This document shows, piece by piece, positions 18,247 through 27,044 of a DNA stretch of 64,000 nt. The notes under the pieces were generated by a model that saw only the letters and a list, made by a program, of their open reading frames with translations, was not told where the DNA came from and did not search any database. Made by a program: the position numbers and the translations under genes. Positions within the stretch are counted from its first letter, which is position 1; every line of letters starts with the position of its first letter. The DNA comes from Candidatus Eiseniibacteriota bacterium (lineage in GTDB: Bacteria > Eisenbacteria > RBG-16-71-46), in contig JACRIW010000041.1 of the NCBI GenBank assembly GCA_016215625.1, positions 41,554-105,553 of the forward strand, in the 5' to 3' direction.

Positions 18247-19407
18247 ATGTTCTCCTCACGCACGCCGGGGTCCTTCGAGCCGAACGCCTGGACCGAGCGC
18301 CGCCTGCAACTCCAGCTCGACGGGGCCTCGCCCTCGTACGACCTGATGCAGACCGATCCGATCGGGGTGGGGCTGGCTCCCTCCGCGGAGGCGGCCATGG
18401 CGCTCGCCCTCGTCGGGCCGGTCTCGTACGCCCCCGATCCGCTCGGCCTGCCCTCCGCGCGGGCGGCCGTGGCCTCGATGCTCGAGGAAGACGGGGTTCG
18501 CGCCCTGCCGGGGTGGATCGCCCTGACTCCTTCGACCAGTGAGAGTTACGCGCATCTCTTCCGGTTGTTCTGCAACCCCGGGGAGCGGGTCGCGATTCCG
18601 CGGCCCGGGTATCCGCTGTTCGAGCCGATCGCGCGCGCGGAGGGCGTGGAGACACTGGGCTACCGCCTGCTCTGGGACGGCGAGTGGCACCTCGACCGCG
18701 ATTCCTGCCTGCGCGCACTCGAGGGCGCGCGCGTGTTCGTCACCGTCGAGCCGGGGAATCCCACGGGGGCCGTGCTCGGCCCGAAGGACCGGCAGTGGCT
18801 CGAGCGCGAATGCGCGCGGCGCGGCGTCGCGATCGTGGCCGACGAGGTGTTCCGCACGCCGCGGACTCCGGGTGCGAGCTGGCTCGAGGGCAGGCGCCGT
18901 GCACTCACGATCGTCCTCGGCGGCATGTCGAAGACCTGCGGCCTGCCGCACCTGAAGCTCGCGTGGGCCGCGTTCGCAGGGCCCGAGGACCTGCGTGGCG
19001 AGGCGCTCGTGCGCTTCGAGTGGCTCGAGGATCTGTTCCTCGGCGTCGCGACGCCGGTACAGCTCGCGCTGCCGCGCCTGCTCGCGCTGCGAGGCCCTTT
19101 CCGTGAGCGGGTCGCCGCACGGATCGCGGAGAACTCCGAAAGGCTCCGCGCGTTCGCCGCGGCCCACCCCGAGGTGAGCCTCGTCGAGCCCGCGGCCGGG
19201 TGGATGCAGCCACTGCGCATGCCCGGCTCGCGGACGAGCGAGGACTGGGCGATGCGCGCGCTCGAGCACGACGTCGCGATCTACTCCGGGGACAGCTTCG
19301 ACGTCGATACGGGCTCGTACCTCGTGGCGAGCCGCATCGTCGCGCCCGACACGATGGCCCGCGGCCTGCGCGGGATCGCGCGGGCGCTCGAGGATCAGCC
19401 CGCCTGA
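18247..19407 (+). CDS. PLP-dependent aminotransferase, class I/II fold
   Basis: The protein has 386 residues and the fold-type I aminotransferase pattern: an N-terminal region ending in YAPDPLGLPSARAAVA, VEPGNPTGAVL for cofactor and substrate contacts, VADEVF with the pyridine-binding Asp, and GGMSKTCGLPHLKLAW holding the Schiff-base Lys. The closest subfamily by eye is the aspartate/aromatic or capreomycidine-synthase-like group, and the substrate is not assignable. No clear ribosome binding site precedes the ATG. Its 3' end overlaps the convergent DinB-like gene by 13 nt. Confidence 0.85.
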   Translation: MFSSRTPGSFEPNAWTERRLQLQLDGASPSYDLMQTDPIGVGLAPSAEAAMALALVGPVSYAPDPLGLPSARAAVASMLEEDGVRALPGWIALTPSTSESYAHLFRLFCNPGERVAIPRPGYPLFEPIARAEGVETLGYRLLWDGEWHLDRDSCLRALEGARVFVTVEPGNPTGAVLGPKDRQWLERECARRGVAIVADEVFRTPRTPGASWLEGRRRALTIVLGGMSKTCGLPHLKLAWAAFAGPEDLRGEALVRFEWLEDLFLGVATPVQLALPRLLALRGPFRERVAARIAENSERLRAFAAAHPEVSLVEPAAGWMQPLRMPGSRTSEDWAMRALEHDVAIYSGDSFDVDTGSYLVASRIVAPDTMARGLRGIARALEDQPA

Positions 19408-19964
19408 CCGCGCACGAGGTTGACGAGCATGAGCAGCTGGCCGAGATGCCCCGCGGTGTGCTCGACGATGTGCCAGAGCACCCAGCGCTTGTTGAAGATC
19501 CGCTGCGTGCCGTCCGGGCGGGGCGGGCGCACGACGTCCTCGTCGAGATCGGCGTCGGTGAGCTGGGCCGCGGCGGTGCGCACGTGCGCGAGCGAGCGCG
19601 CGAGCAGGCCGGCGAACCAGGCCGCGTCCTTGTCGCGCAGCAGCGCGGGCGGCAGGCCGTCCGGGTCGAGCGGCATGCCGTCGTCGTCCTCCCGGATGCC
19701 GATCACGTCCTGCACGTGGCCGGACGCCTCACCCAGGAGTCCGACCTGCGTGAGATGGGTTTCCGCGACGGCGATGTGGGCGAGCAGCATGCCGGGCGTG
19801 CTCGCTCCCGGGCGCGGCTGCCACGCGAGCTGGCCCGGCGACAGCGTCATCGCGGCGAGCACGATGCGTTCGTGCAGATCCTCGAGCTGGGCGAGCGAGA
19901 GGGCGACTTCACGCGAGGGATAGCCGGGGGCCGGCACGAGCCGGTCGATGCGGGCGCGGGTCAC
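19395..19964 (-). CDS. DinB-like (DUF664/DinB_2) family protein
   Basis: This 189-residue four-helix-bundle protein has the metal-binding histidine pattern of the DinB/YfiT superfamily: one His in MLLAHIAVAETH and two in VLWHIVEHTAGHLGQLLM near the C-terminus. Family members are metal-dependent thiol transferases or proteins of unknown function induced by stress. Despite the name they are unrelated to DNA polymerase IV. Its ATG overlaps the stop of the upstream paralogue, so the two form one operon. Confidence 0.8.
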   Translation of the reverse strand: MTRARIDRLVPAPGYPSREVALSLAQLEDLHERIVLAAMTLSPGQLAWQPRPGASTPGMLLAHIAVAETHLTQVGLLGEASGHVQDVIGIREDDDGMPLDPDGLPPALLRDKDAAWFAGLLARSLAHVRTAAAQLTDADLDEDVVRPPRPDGTQRIFNKRWVLWHIVEHTAGHLGQLLMLVNLVRGQAG

Positions 19965-20536
19965 GGACGCTTCCTCCGGTCGGCGTAGAGGTGGCGCAGG
20001 AGCAGCATCTGGCCGTAGTGCCCGGCCTGGTGCTCGAGCACGTGATAGAGAATCCAGCGGACGTTCGAGTCGTGCCGCGTGCCGTCACGGCGTGGGCGCT
20101 TCACGACCTTCTCGAGCGTGGCGGCGTCCATGCGGCCGAGGATGCCCGTGGCGAATGCCCGCGCACGGTCGTGGAGCTTGCGGTACCACGCGAGCGAGCG
20201 GCCACGCAGGTGCTCGGGCGCTTCGCCGGCAGGTGGCATCGGGATGCCGTCGCCGTCCATGGACAGCCCGAGCACGTCCTCGAGGCGTTCGGCCGAGAAC
20301 TCGCCGGTCGCGATCAGCATCCAGTACACCTCGACGACGGCGTTGTGCGCGAGCAGCATGCCGATCGTGTTCGCGCCCCGTCGCGGCTGCCACGCCAGTT
20401 CGGCCGTCTTCGCGTTCGCCAGGTCGCCGAACATCCGCTGGCTCAGGTCGTTCCACTGCGCGAGGAACGAGGCGGCCTCGGCGTTGCGGGCTCGCCTCGG
20501 TACGCGCAGGATGTTGCGGTCCACTCGAACGGGCAT
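19961..20536 (-). CDS. DinB-like (DUF664/DinB_2) family protein, paralogue
   Basis: The 191-residue protein parallels its neighbour. It has a His in MLLAHNAVVEVYW and the C-terminal ILYHVLEHQAGHYGQMLLL with the two remaining metal-ligand histidines. The shared segments LAWQPRRGAN and LAWQPRPGAS show that the pair arose by tandem duplication. I chose the start at 20536 because GGAG lies upstream and homology begins there; the frame stays open further upstream without support. Function is unknown. The pair is divergent from the GH1 gene. Confidence 0.8.
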   Translation of the reverse strand: MPVRVDRNILRVPRRARNAEAASFLAQWNDLSQRMFGDLANAKTAELAWQPRRGANTIGMLLAHNAVVEVYWMLIATGEFSAERLEDVLGLSMDGDGIPMPPAGEAPEHLRGRSLAWYRKLHDRARAFATGILGRMDAATLEKVVKRPRRDGTRHDSNVRWILYHVLEHQAGHYGQMLLLRHLYADRRKRP

Positions 20537-20679
20537 GAGGATCTCCGAGGATTGAGGCTGGTGGCCGTGCCCGGGAATGCCGATGACGGACACGATTTCG
20601 TGGCAGGGGTAGCGAGGATGAGGCGTTCCGTCAAGCGGCCGCGGCCGCCGGGGCGGACCGGCCGACGGAGGAAGAGCGC

Positions 20680-22002
20680 TTGAGTCAGGGGGAGACGCCA
20701 CGGAAGGCGAACGGAGTGGAGGAGCGCGCCGGCATTCACTCGGCGAACTTCCACTTCCCGGAGGGCTTTCTCTGGGGCGCGTCGACTTCGGCGCACCAGG
20801 TCGAGGGCGGCAACACGCTCAACGACTGGCACGACTGGGAGCAGGCGGGACGGGTGCCCGAAAAGTCCGGGCGTGCCGCCGATCACTGGAATCGCTTCCG
20901 GTCGGACTTCGACCTCGCCCGCTCGCTCGGGCACAACGCGCATCGCTTTTCACTCGAGTGGAGCCGGATCGAGCCGGCGGACGGTGTCTGGAATCCCGAG
21001 GCCATCGCCCACTACCGCGAAGTGCTCGAGGCGTTGCGCGAGCGCGGCATCGAGCCCGTCGTCACGCTCTTCCACTACACCATGCCGCGCTGGATGGCCG
21101 CGCGTGGCGGGTGGGAGAGTCCCGACATGGAGAAGCGCTTCGCGCGGTACGTGCGCAAGGTCGTCTCCGAACTGGGCCCGCTCGCGCGGTGGTGGATCAC
21201 GCTGAACGAGCCCATGGTCCAGATGTACAAGGGCTGGCTGCTCGGGCAGTGGCCGCCCGGTCGCAGCGACTGGGGCGCCGCGGTGCGCGTGCTGCGCCAC
21301 ATGATGCGAGCGCACGTCATCGCCTATCACCACATCCACGACCTGCGTCCCGACGCGATGGTGAGCATCGCCAAGCACGCGCTCGCGTTTTCGCCGTGCG
21401 ATCCCCGTCGCTGGCGAGACCGGTTGTCCGTGCGCATGCGCAGCTACGTCTTCAATCACCTGATTCTCGACGGGCTGCACACCGGCATGCTCCACGTGCC
21501 CGGGCTCTTCTGGGAGCGGCTGCCCGCGGGGCGCACGCTCGACTTCATCGGCGTGAACTACTACACACGCGATTTCGTGCACAACACCGGCCTCGACCTG
21601 CCGGGATGGATGGGCGGCTCGTGCGGTTTCGACCATCGGCTGCAGGTCGGGAAGCTCAACGACCTCGGGTGGGAGGTCTATCCGGAGGGGCTCGCGAAGT
21701 TCCTGCACGAGTACTCGCGTTTCAAGCTGCCCATCGTGATCACCGAGAACGGCGTTCCCGCGGCCGACGACGACGACCGCTGGACGTTCCTGTTCATGCA
21801 TCTCTGGCAGGTCGCTCGCGCGATCGCGGACGGCGTGCCGGTGGTGGGCTACCTGCACTGGTCGCTGCTCGACAACTTCGAATGGGCGGACGGCTACCGC
21901 GCCCGCTTCGGACTGATCGAGGTGGACTACGAGACCATGGAGCGGCGCATCCGGCGCAGCGCGCTCAAGTACGCGGACATCATCCGCCGCAACGAACTCT
22001 GA
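20680..22002 (+). CDS. Glycoside hydrolase family 1 (beta-glucosidase-like)
   Basis: This is a cytoplasmic retaining beta-glycosidase of 440 residues. The acid/base is Glu177 in WITLNEP and the nucleophile Glu356 in VITENG. Sugar-site motifs GFLWGASTSAHQVEGG, HRFSLEWSRIEP and DNFEWADGY are present. The TTG start at 20680 is supported by GGAGGAAG a few bases upstream. No ATG exists before the fold begins, and no signal peptide is seen. GH1 members act on beta-glucosides, galactosides or phospho-glycosides, and the aglycone specificity is not deducible. Confidence 0.92.
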   Translation: MSQGETPRKANGVEERAGIHSANFHFPEGFLWGASTSAHQVEGGNTLNDWHDWEQAGRVPEKSGRAADHWNRFRSDFDLARSLGHNAHRFSLEWSRIEPADGVWNPEAIAHYREVLEALRERGIEPVVTLFHYTMPRWMAARGGWESPDMEKRFARYVRKVVSELGPLARWWITLNEPMVQMYKGWLLGQWPPGRSDWGAAVRVLRHMMRAHVIAYHHIHDLRPDAMVSIAKHALAFSPCDPRRWRDRLSVRMRSYVFNHLILDGLHTGMLHVPGLFWERLPAGRTLDFIGVNYYTRDFVHNTGLDLPGWMGGSCGFDHRLQVGKLNDLGWEVYPEGLAKFLHEYSRFKLPIVITENGVPAADDDDRWTFLFMHLWQVARAIADGVPVVGYLHWSLLDNFEWADGYRARFGLIEVDYETMERRIRRSALKYADIIRRNEL

Positions 22003-22030
22003 GCTTCGCCGCCGTCGCGGCGCACCGAAA

Positions 22031-22070
22031 CACGAGAGGCGCGCCCCGGTGCAGGAGCGCGCCTCTCGTG
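22031..22070. terminator. Bidirectional terminator between the GH1 and esterase genes
   Basis: A perfect 14-bp stem (CACGAGAGGCGCGC against GCGCGCCTCTCGTG) with a 12-nt loop sits between the convergent genes ending at 22002 and 22084. Confidence 0.85.
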
Positions 22071-22083
22071 TGACCTCGGATCG

Positions 22084-24141
22084 TCAGCGCACGACCACGA
22101 CGCGCTCGACGCCGTGCGCCGCGCCCTGGCGCGCCGACAGCATGTAGACGCCGGGCGCGAGGTCGCTCGTCGCGAGCGCGAGTTCGCCCGCGCCCTGCGC
22201 CGCACCGTCGTAGACCGAGCGCACGCGGCGGCCCGCGGCGTCGAACAGCTCGACCTGCACGCGGCCGGAACCCGGCCACGCGAATCGCACCGTCGCACGG
22301 CCGCGCACGGGATTCGCGGACAGCGCGATCACGGGCTGGCGCGGCGTGCCCTGCGAGGGCGAGACACCGGCGATCGTGAGCGGCTGGAGGATGATGCGCG
22401 TACCGGCCGGGGTGACGGGCACCTGCGGCACCGTCAGGATCGCGACGCTGTCGGCCTGCAGGTCACCGGAGGCGACGAGCGTGTGCGTGGCCTGATCGTA
22501 GGCGTCGTAGTGGTAGCCGACGCGGGTCGTGACCAGGAACTCCTGGAGCCGGCGCGGGGTCACGTCCACGTGCGCGATCGCGGGGGCCTCGAGCGTGCCC
22601 GAGAGTGTCGGCAGCGGGCGCGTGCGGAGCGTGATCTCGTAGCGCGCGGGCTCGTCGAGGATGTCGTCGTCCCAGTCGATCGCGCCGTTGATCGTGCCCG
22701 TGGCGTCGCCCGTGAGCGTCGTGCCGTCACCGGGGTCCTGATCCGCGGTGCAGTTCGAGAGCGCGGGGTAGCTGCGGTCGAGGCTGTAACGGTAGAGCTG
22801 CTGCCAGTTCTGCTGCACCGGCCACCAGTCCGTCGTGTTCGACGGGTCGTAGTGCGCGCGGCTGTCCCAGTACCAGGTGCCGCCCATGCGGTTGCTCTGC
22901 ATGGCGTCGAAGAACGCGATCTTCTCGGGCCAGCCGACCACGACGTCGTTGCGGCCGACGAAGCCCATGACGGGCGAGGCGCCGTGGCGATAGAGCGTGC
23001 GCGCCATGAAGCGGCCGTCGAGCCAGTCGAAGATGCCGTAGCCGTTCGTGGTGGGCAGGTTGGTGTTCACCGTGCCCCAGAGGCGGTCGAACGAGATGCG
23101 CAGGTTCGGATAGGAGTCCGGCGTGTAGCCGAAACAGACCTTCGGGATGAACGCCATCGCCGCCGCGATGCGGTCCGGGTGATGCCACGCGAGGAAGCTG
23201 GCGAACGAGCCGCCCATCGAGCCGCCCATGGCGTACACGCGCTTGCGGTCGTGCCCGATCTCACGCTCGGCCCAGTCGAGCAGGAACATGACGCCGCGGT
23301 CGGTGTAGTCGACGACGCGGCCGCGTCGAGGCGCGGGGTTCCAGGTCGAGCCGAGGTCGTAGGCCTCGGTGAAGCCGTAGTAGAAGTCGCCGACGTCGTC
23401 GGTCGGAAGGTAATCGTCCATGGCGATGACCCACTCGCCCGGCTTGCCCGTTCCCGACATCGCGCTGAAGAAGCTGCCACCGCGGCCATGCCCGTGCAGC
23501 AGGAGGCCTCCGCCCGGCTCGCCGCGCTTGAGCCCGAAGTGCAGCGTCCGCGTGCCGCGAGGGGTCATGGCGGGGAATGCGTGCCACTCGTTCGAGCCCG
23601 AGGTGAACAGCACGTACACGTCACCGCTGACCGGCGTGGTCAAGGTGCGCTGCCAAACGGGTCGCGGGAGCGCGCGCTCCTCGTGCACGGGCCACATGAG
23701 CGAGCTCTGGCCGACCTCGATGTCCATGGTGACGTTGGCGCCGACCGAGTCCGCGATCACGAGGTAGTAGACGTCACGCGTGCGCAGCGACGTGTGCACG
23801 TAGAGCCCCTTCGAGGCGGAGACGGGCGCCATCGCACTGTCGGGGCGGTACGTGCACAACTCGCCGAGCAGGGAACTCAGGCGCTGGTCCACGGCGCTCG
23901 AGTCGCCGACCGCGCCGACTTCGGTCGCGTAGATGATGTCCGCCGGCGAACTCACACGCACGGGGGACTCGTAGACGTGATAGCTCCAGCCGGTGCCGGG
24001 CAGGTTGTCCCAGGTCATGTACGTCTGGCCGGCGCGATACTCGACCTGGAAGTTCTTGACCGAGGCGGCGTGTGCGGGCGCGCTCACCATCATGGCCGTG
24101 GCCGTGATGGCGACGAGAAGAGGCAGGCGGCGGTGCGACAT
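22084..24141 (-). CDS. Secreted alpha/beta-hydrolase (PHB-depolymerase/esterase-like) with C-terminal FlgD-like sorting domain
   Basis: The 685-residue protein begins with a clear signal peptide (MSHRRLPLLV... to APAHA, residue 25). An N-terminal beta-rich, fibronectin-like region (about 27-110) precedes an alpha/beta-hydrolase domain whose nucleophile Ser308 lies in MGGSMGGSFASF. The last 80 residues form a FlgD/type-IX-sorting-like Ig fold with VRGRATVRFAWPG, VELFDAAGRRVRSVYDG and LAPGVYMLSA. Such tails send proteins to the surface in FCB-group bacteria. The longer upstream frame lacks a signal peptide, so the start at 24141 is preferred. Confidence 0.82.
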   Translation of the reverse strand: MSHRRLPLLVAITATAMMVSAPAHAASVKNFQVEYRAGQTYMTWDNLPGTGWSYHVYESPVRVSSPADIIYATEVGAVGDSSAVDQRLSSLLGELCTYRPDSAMAPVSASKGLYVHTSLRTRDVYYLVIADSVGANVTMDIEVGQSSLMWPVHEERALPRPVWQRTLTTPVSGDVYVLFTSGSNEWHAFPAMTPRGTRTLHFGLKRGEPGGGLLLHGHGRGGSFFSAMSGTGKPGEWVIAMDDYLPTDDVGDFYYGFTEAYDLGSTWNPAPRRGRVVDYTDRGVMFLLDWAEREIGHDRKRVYAMGGSMGGSFASFLAWHHPDRIAAAMAFIPKVCFGYTPDSYPNLRISFDRLWGTVNTNLPTTNGYGIFDWLDGRFMARTLYRHGASPVMGFVGRNDVVVGWPEKIAFFDAMQSNRMGGTWYWDSRAHYDPSNTTDWWPVQQNWQQLYRYSLDRSYPALSNCTADQDPGDGTTLTGDATGTINGAIDWDDDILDEPARYEITLRTRPLPTLSGTLEAPAIAHVDVTPRRLQEFLVTTRVGYHYDAYDQATHTLVASGDLQADSVAILTVPQVPVTPAGTRIILQPLTIAGVSPSQGTPRQPVIALSANPVRGRATVRFAWPGSGRVQVELFDAAGRRVRSVYDGAAQGAGELALATSDLAPGVYMLSARQGAAHGVERVVVVR

Positions 24142-24301
24142 CGGGGGAGTCCTCGCGTGTCGGTTCTCGGTGGTCCTGTCCATGGAGACACCAAAGCCTA
24201 ACCGCTGTCCAGCACTTGTGAAACGGAAATTTGCGCCCCGTCCCCAAAATCCTTCGCCGATTTGCGAGGTCAGTCCCACGGAACGATGTGAGGGCACGCG
24301 A

Positions 24302-24334
24302 AAGCCCCCCGCCCGGTGACCCGGCGGGGGGCTT
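24302..24334 (-). terminator. Intrinsic terminator after hppA
   Basis: On the - strand a 12-bp stem (AAGCCCCCCGCC against GGCGGGGGGCTT, 9-nt loop) follows the pyrophosphatase stop by about 20 nt and runs into TTT. Confidence 0.8.
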
Positions 24335-24352
24335 CGAACCGCGTGGCAGGCG

Positions 24353-26758
24353 TCAGTTCGACGCGATGCGCATGTTGTAGAACGAGCGGTACACGAACAC
24401 GAGCGCGACCAGCATGAACACGATCGACACCGGCATGCGGATGCCGGGGTTCGCGACGGCCATTTCGACCGCGAGCAGGCCGAACAGGGTCGTGAACTTG
24501 ATGATCGGGTTCAGGGCCACCGACGAGGTGTCCTTGTAGGGGTCGCCGACCGTGTCGCCCACGACCGTGGCCGCGTGCAGCTCGGTGCCCTTCGCGTTCA
24601 GCTCGACCTCGACGACCTTCTTCGCGTTGTCCCAGGCGCCGCCGGCGTTCGCCATGTACACGGCCTGGAACAGGCCCACCACGGCGATCGACACGAGGTA
24701 GGCGATGAAGAACACCTCGTTGAAGAACGCGTACGCGATGGTGAGGCAGAAGATCACGATGAAGATGTTGAACATGCCGGCCTGGGCGTACTCGGTGCAG
24801 ATCCGCACGACGGTGCGCGAGGTCTCGATGTTCGCCGCCTCGGCCGAGTCGAGCTTGATGTTCTTCTTGATGTACTCGACCGCACGGTACGCGCCGGTCG
24901 TCACCGCCTGCATCGACGCTCCGGTGAACCAGTACACGGTGCCGCCACCCATGAGCAGGCCGAGAATGACGTACGGGTCGAGCAGGTCGAGCTTGAACAC
25001 CTGCGCACCGACCGCGTCCAGACCGAAGTGCTTCTGCAGCGTGAGCACGATCGAGAACAGCATCGTGGTCGCGCCGGCGACGGCCGTCGCGATGAGCACC
25101 GGCTTGGCGGTCGCCTTGAACGTGTTGCCGGCGCCGTCGTTGTCTTCGAGGAAGTGCTTGCCCTTCTCGAAGTCCGGCTTGAAGTGGAACTGCTTCTCGA
25201 TTTCCTCGGCCACGCCCGGGGTCGATTCGACCTGGGAGAGTTCGAAGATCGACTGCGCGTTGTCGGTCACCGGGCCGTAGGAGTCGACGGCGATCGTGAC
25301 GGGACCCATGCCCAGCAGGCCGAACGCCACGAGGCCGAAGGCGAAGACGGCGGGGTACGACATGTACGCCGAGAGGCCCTGGCCCGAGAAGTAGTAGGCC
25401 GCGAACAGCAGCACGGCGAGCGTCAGCGCCTTCCAGAACACCGAGAAGTTGCCCGCGACCATGCCGGAGAGGATGTTGAGCGAGGCGCCGCCTTCCTTGG
25501 ACGCCGCGACGACTTCGGCCACGTGGCGGGAATGCGAGCTCGTGAACACCTTGGTGAACTCGGGGATGACCGCGGCGGCGAGCGTGCCGCACGAGATGAT
25601 CATCGAGAGCGTGAACCAGAGGTTGCCGAACTGCGATTCGGGAAGCAGGAACTTGGACGCGACGAAAGTGATGGCGATCGAGAGGGCCGAGCACACCCAC
25701 ACGAGGCTCGTGAGCGGCGCTTCGAAGTCCATCTTGTCCTTGCCCTGGAACATGCTTCGGGCGACGGCCGCGTTGCCGACGTAGGACAGGATCGACGTGA
25801 GGATCATGAGCACGCGCATCACGAAGATCCACACGAGGAACTGCGCCTTGTGCTCGGGCATCACGGCGAGGGCGATGAACGAGATGAGCGCGACGCCCGT
25901 GACGCCGTAGGTCTCGAAGCCGTCGGCCGTCGGGCCGACCGAGTCGCCGGCGTTGTCGCCGGTGCAGTCCGCGATCACGCCGGGATTGCGCGGATCGTCT
26001 TCCTTGATCTTGAACACGACCTTCATGAGATCGGAGCCGATGTCGGCGATCTTCGTGAAGATGCCGCCGGCGATACGCAGCGCGGAGGCGCCGAGCGATT
26101 CACCGATCGCGAAGCCGAGGAAGCAGGCGCCGGCCATCTCGGCGGGCACCCACAGCAGGATCGCGAGCATCATGAGCAGCTCGACGCAGATGAGCAGCAC
26201 GCCGATGCTCATGCCGGCCTGGAGCGGAATCTCGCACACCGGCAGCGGCTTGCCCTTGAGCGAAGCGAACGCCGCACGGCTGTTGGCGAACGTGTTCATG
26301 CGGATGCCGAACCACGCGACGCCGTACGACCCGAGGATGCCCAGGATCGAGAAGAGGATGATGGTCACGACGCGCATGGCGTCGAGGTGCTGGATGAAGC
26401 CGAAGTAGTAGATGATGCAGGCGCCGATGAAGACCTCGAGCACCATGAGCAGCTGGCCCTGCTTGAGCAGGTAGGCCTTGCACGTCTCGTAGATGGTGTG
26501 CGAGACGTCGAGCATCGACTTGTGCGCCGGCATGTTCCGCACCTGATTGAACATCATCAGGCCGAAGGCCATGCCGAACACGCACACACCGAGGCCGTAA
26601 TAGAGCAGCTGGCGCTGGGCGGGATCGAGCGTGGGGAGCTGGAGGTCCAGCTCGCTGGCAGAGCAGAGCGCCGGCAGCAGCATTCCCGCGATCAGCGCGA
26701 GCAGGCCGGGCACGGTGAGTTTCCGCAGGGCGGTTCCCGCGGTGCGGAACAGCTTCAT
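24353..26758 (-). CDS. hppA: Membrane-bound ion-translocating pyrophosphatase
   Basis: This integral membrane enzyme hydrolyses PPi and pumps H+ and/or Na+. The 801-residue sequence is almost entirely transmembrane and starts with a hydrophobic leader. Catalytic motifs are DPRNPGVIADCTGDNAGDSVG (split here: residues about 255-275, with DNAGDSVGPTADG) and GDTVGDPYKDTS near the C-terminus. The K+-dependence site reads GNTFKATAK with Lys548, the residue found in K+-independent enzymes. The DNAGDSVGPTADGFETYG variant differs from the canonical DNVGDCAGMAADLFETY and suggests a divergent clade. Confidence 0.94.
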   Translation of the reverse strand: MKLFRTAGTALRKLTVPGLLALIAGMLLPALCSASELDLQLPTLDPAQRQLLYYGLGVCVFGMAFGLMMFNQVRNMPAHKSMLDVSHTIYETCKAYLLKQGQLLMVLEVFIGACIIYYFGFIQHLDAMRVVTIILFSILGILGSYGVAWFGIRMNTFANSRAAFASLKGKPLPVCEIPLQAGMSIGVLLICVELLMMLAILLWVPAEMAGACFLGFAIGESLGASALRIAGGIFTKIADIGSDLMKVVFKIKEDDPRNPGVIADCTGDNAGDSVGPTADGFETYGVTGVALISFIALAVMPEHKAQFLVWIFVMRVLMILTSILSYVGNAAVARSMFQGKDKMDFEAPLTSLVWVCSALSIAITFVASKFLLPESQFGNLWFTLSMIISCGTLAAAVIPEFTKVFTSSHSRHVAEVVAASKEGGASLNILSGMVAGNFSVFWKALTLAVLLFAAYYFSGQGLSAYMSYPAVFAFGLVAFGLLGMGPVTIAVDSYGPVTDNAQSIFELSQVESTPGVAEEIEKQFHFKPDFEKGKHFLEDNDGAGNTFKATAKPVLIATAVAGATTMLFSIVLTLQKHFGLDAVGAQVFKLDLLDPYVILGLLMGGGTVYWFTGASMQAVTTGAYRAVEYIKKNIKLDSAEAANIETSRTVVRICTEYAQAGMFNIFIVIFCLTIAYAFFNEVFFIAYLVSIAVVGLFQAVYMANAGGAWDNAKKVVEVELNAKGTELHAATVVGDTVGDPYKDTSSVALNPIIKFTTLFGLLAVEMAVANPGIRMPVSIVFMLVALVFVYRSFYNMRIASN

Positions 26759-26909
26759 CGGGTGCTCCTCGGTTGGTCAGGCGACCGGCAGACGACAGCC
26801 GGAGGTTTCCAGCGCGGGGCAGCTGCGAGGCTGCAGATGGGGAGGCGACCCACGCGCCGGGGGGTTGGTGCTTCCGGAACCCCTGCGTGAGCGGTTCGGA
26901 AGGCGCGAA

Positions 26910-26939
26910 AGGATAGTCGAAACGTCAGGGATGAAACAA
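26910..26939 (-). promoter_or_regulatory. Putative promoter for hppA
   Basis: On the - strand TTGTTT (26939-26934) and TATCCT (26915-26910) are 18 nt apart. This would give a leader of about 145 nt before the hppA ATG. The match is moderate. Confidence 0.33.
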
Positions 26940-26986
26940 GCCCGGCCACGAGCGCGCGTTTTTTCCTTGGGCTCGCGGACGAAGTA

Positions 26987-27024
26987 CGAGCGGGGCCGGA
27001 CGATCACTCGTCCGGCCCCGCTCG
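26987..27024 (-). terminator. Terminator after the 27045-28268 membrane-protein gene
   Basis: A perfect 17-bp stem (26987-27003 with 27008-27024) with a TCAC loop, among the strongest hairpins in the window, lies 21 nt after the stop codon on the - strand. Confidence 0.85.
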
Positions 27025-27044
27025 GAAATGAGCGCTTCCGTGCG

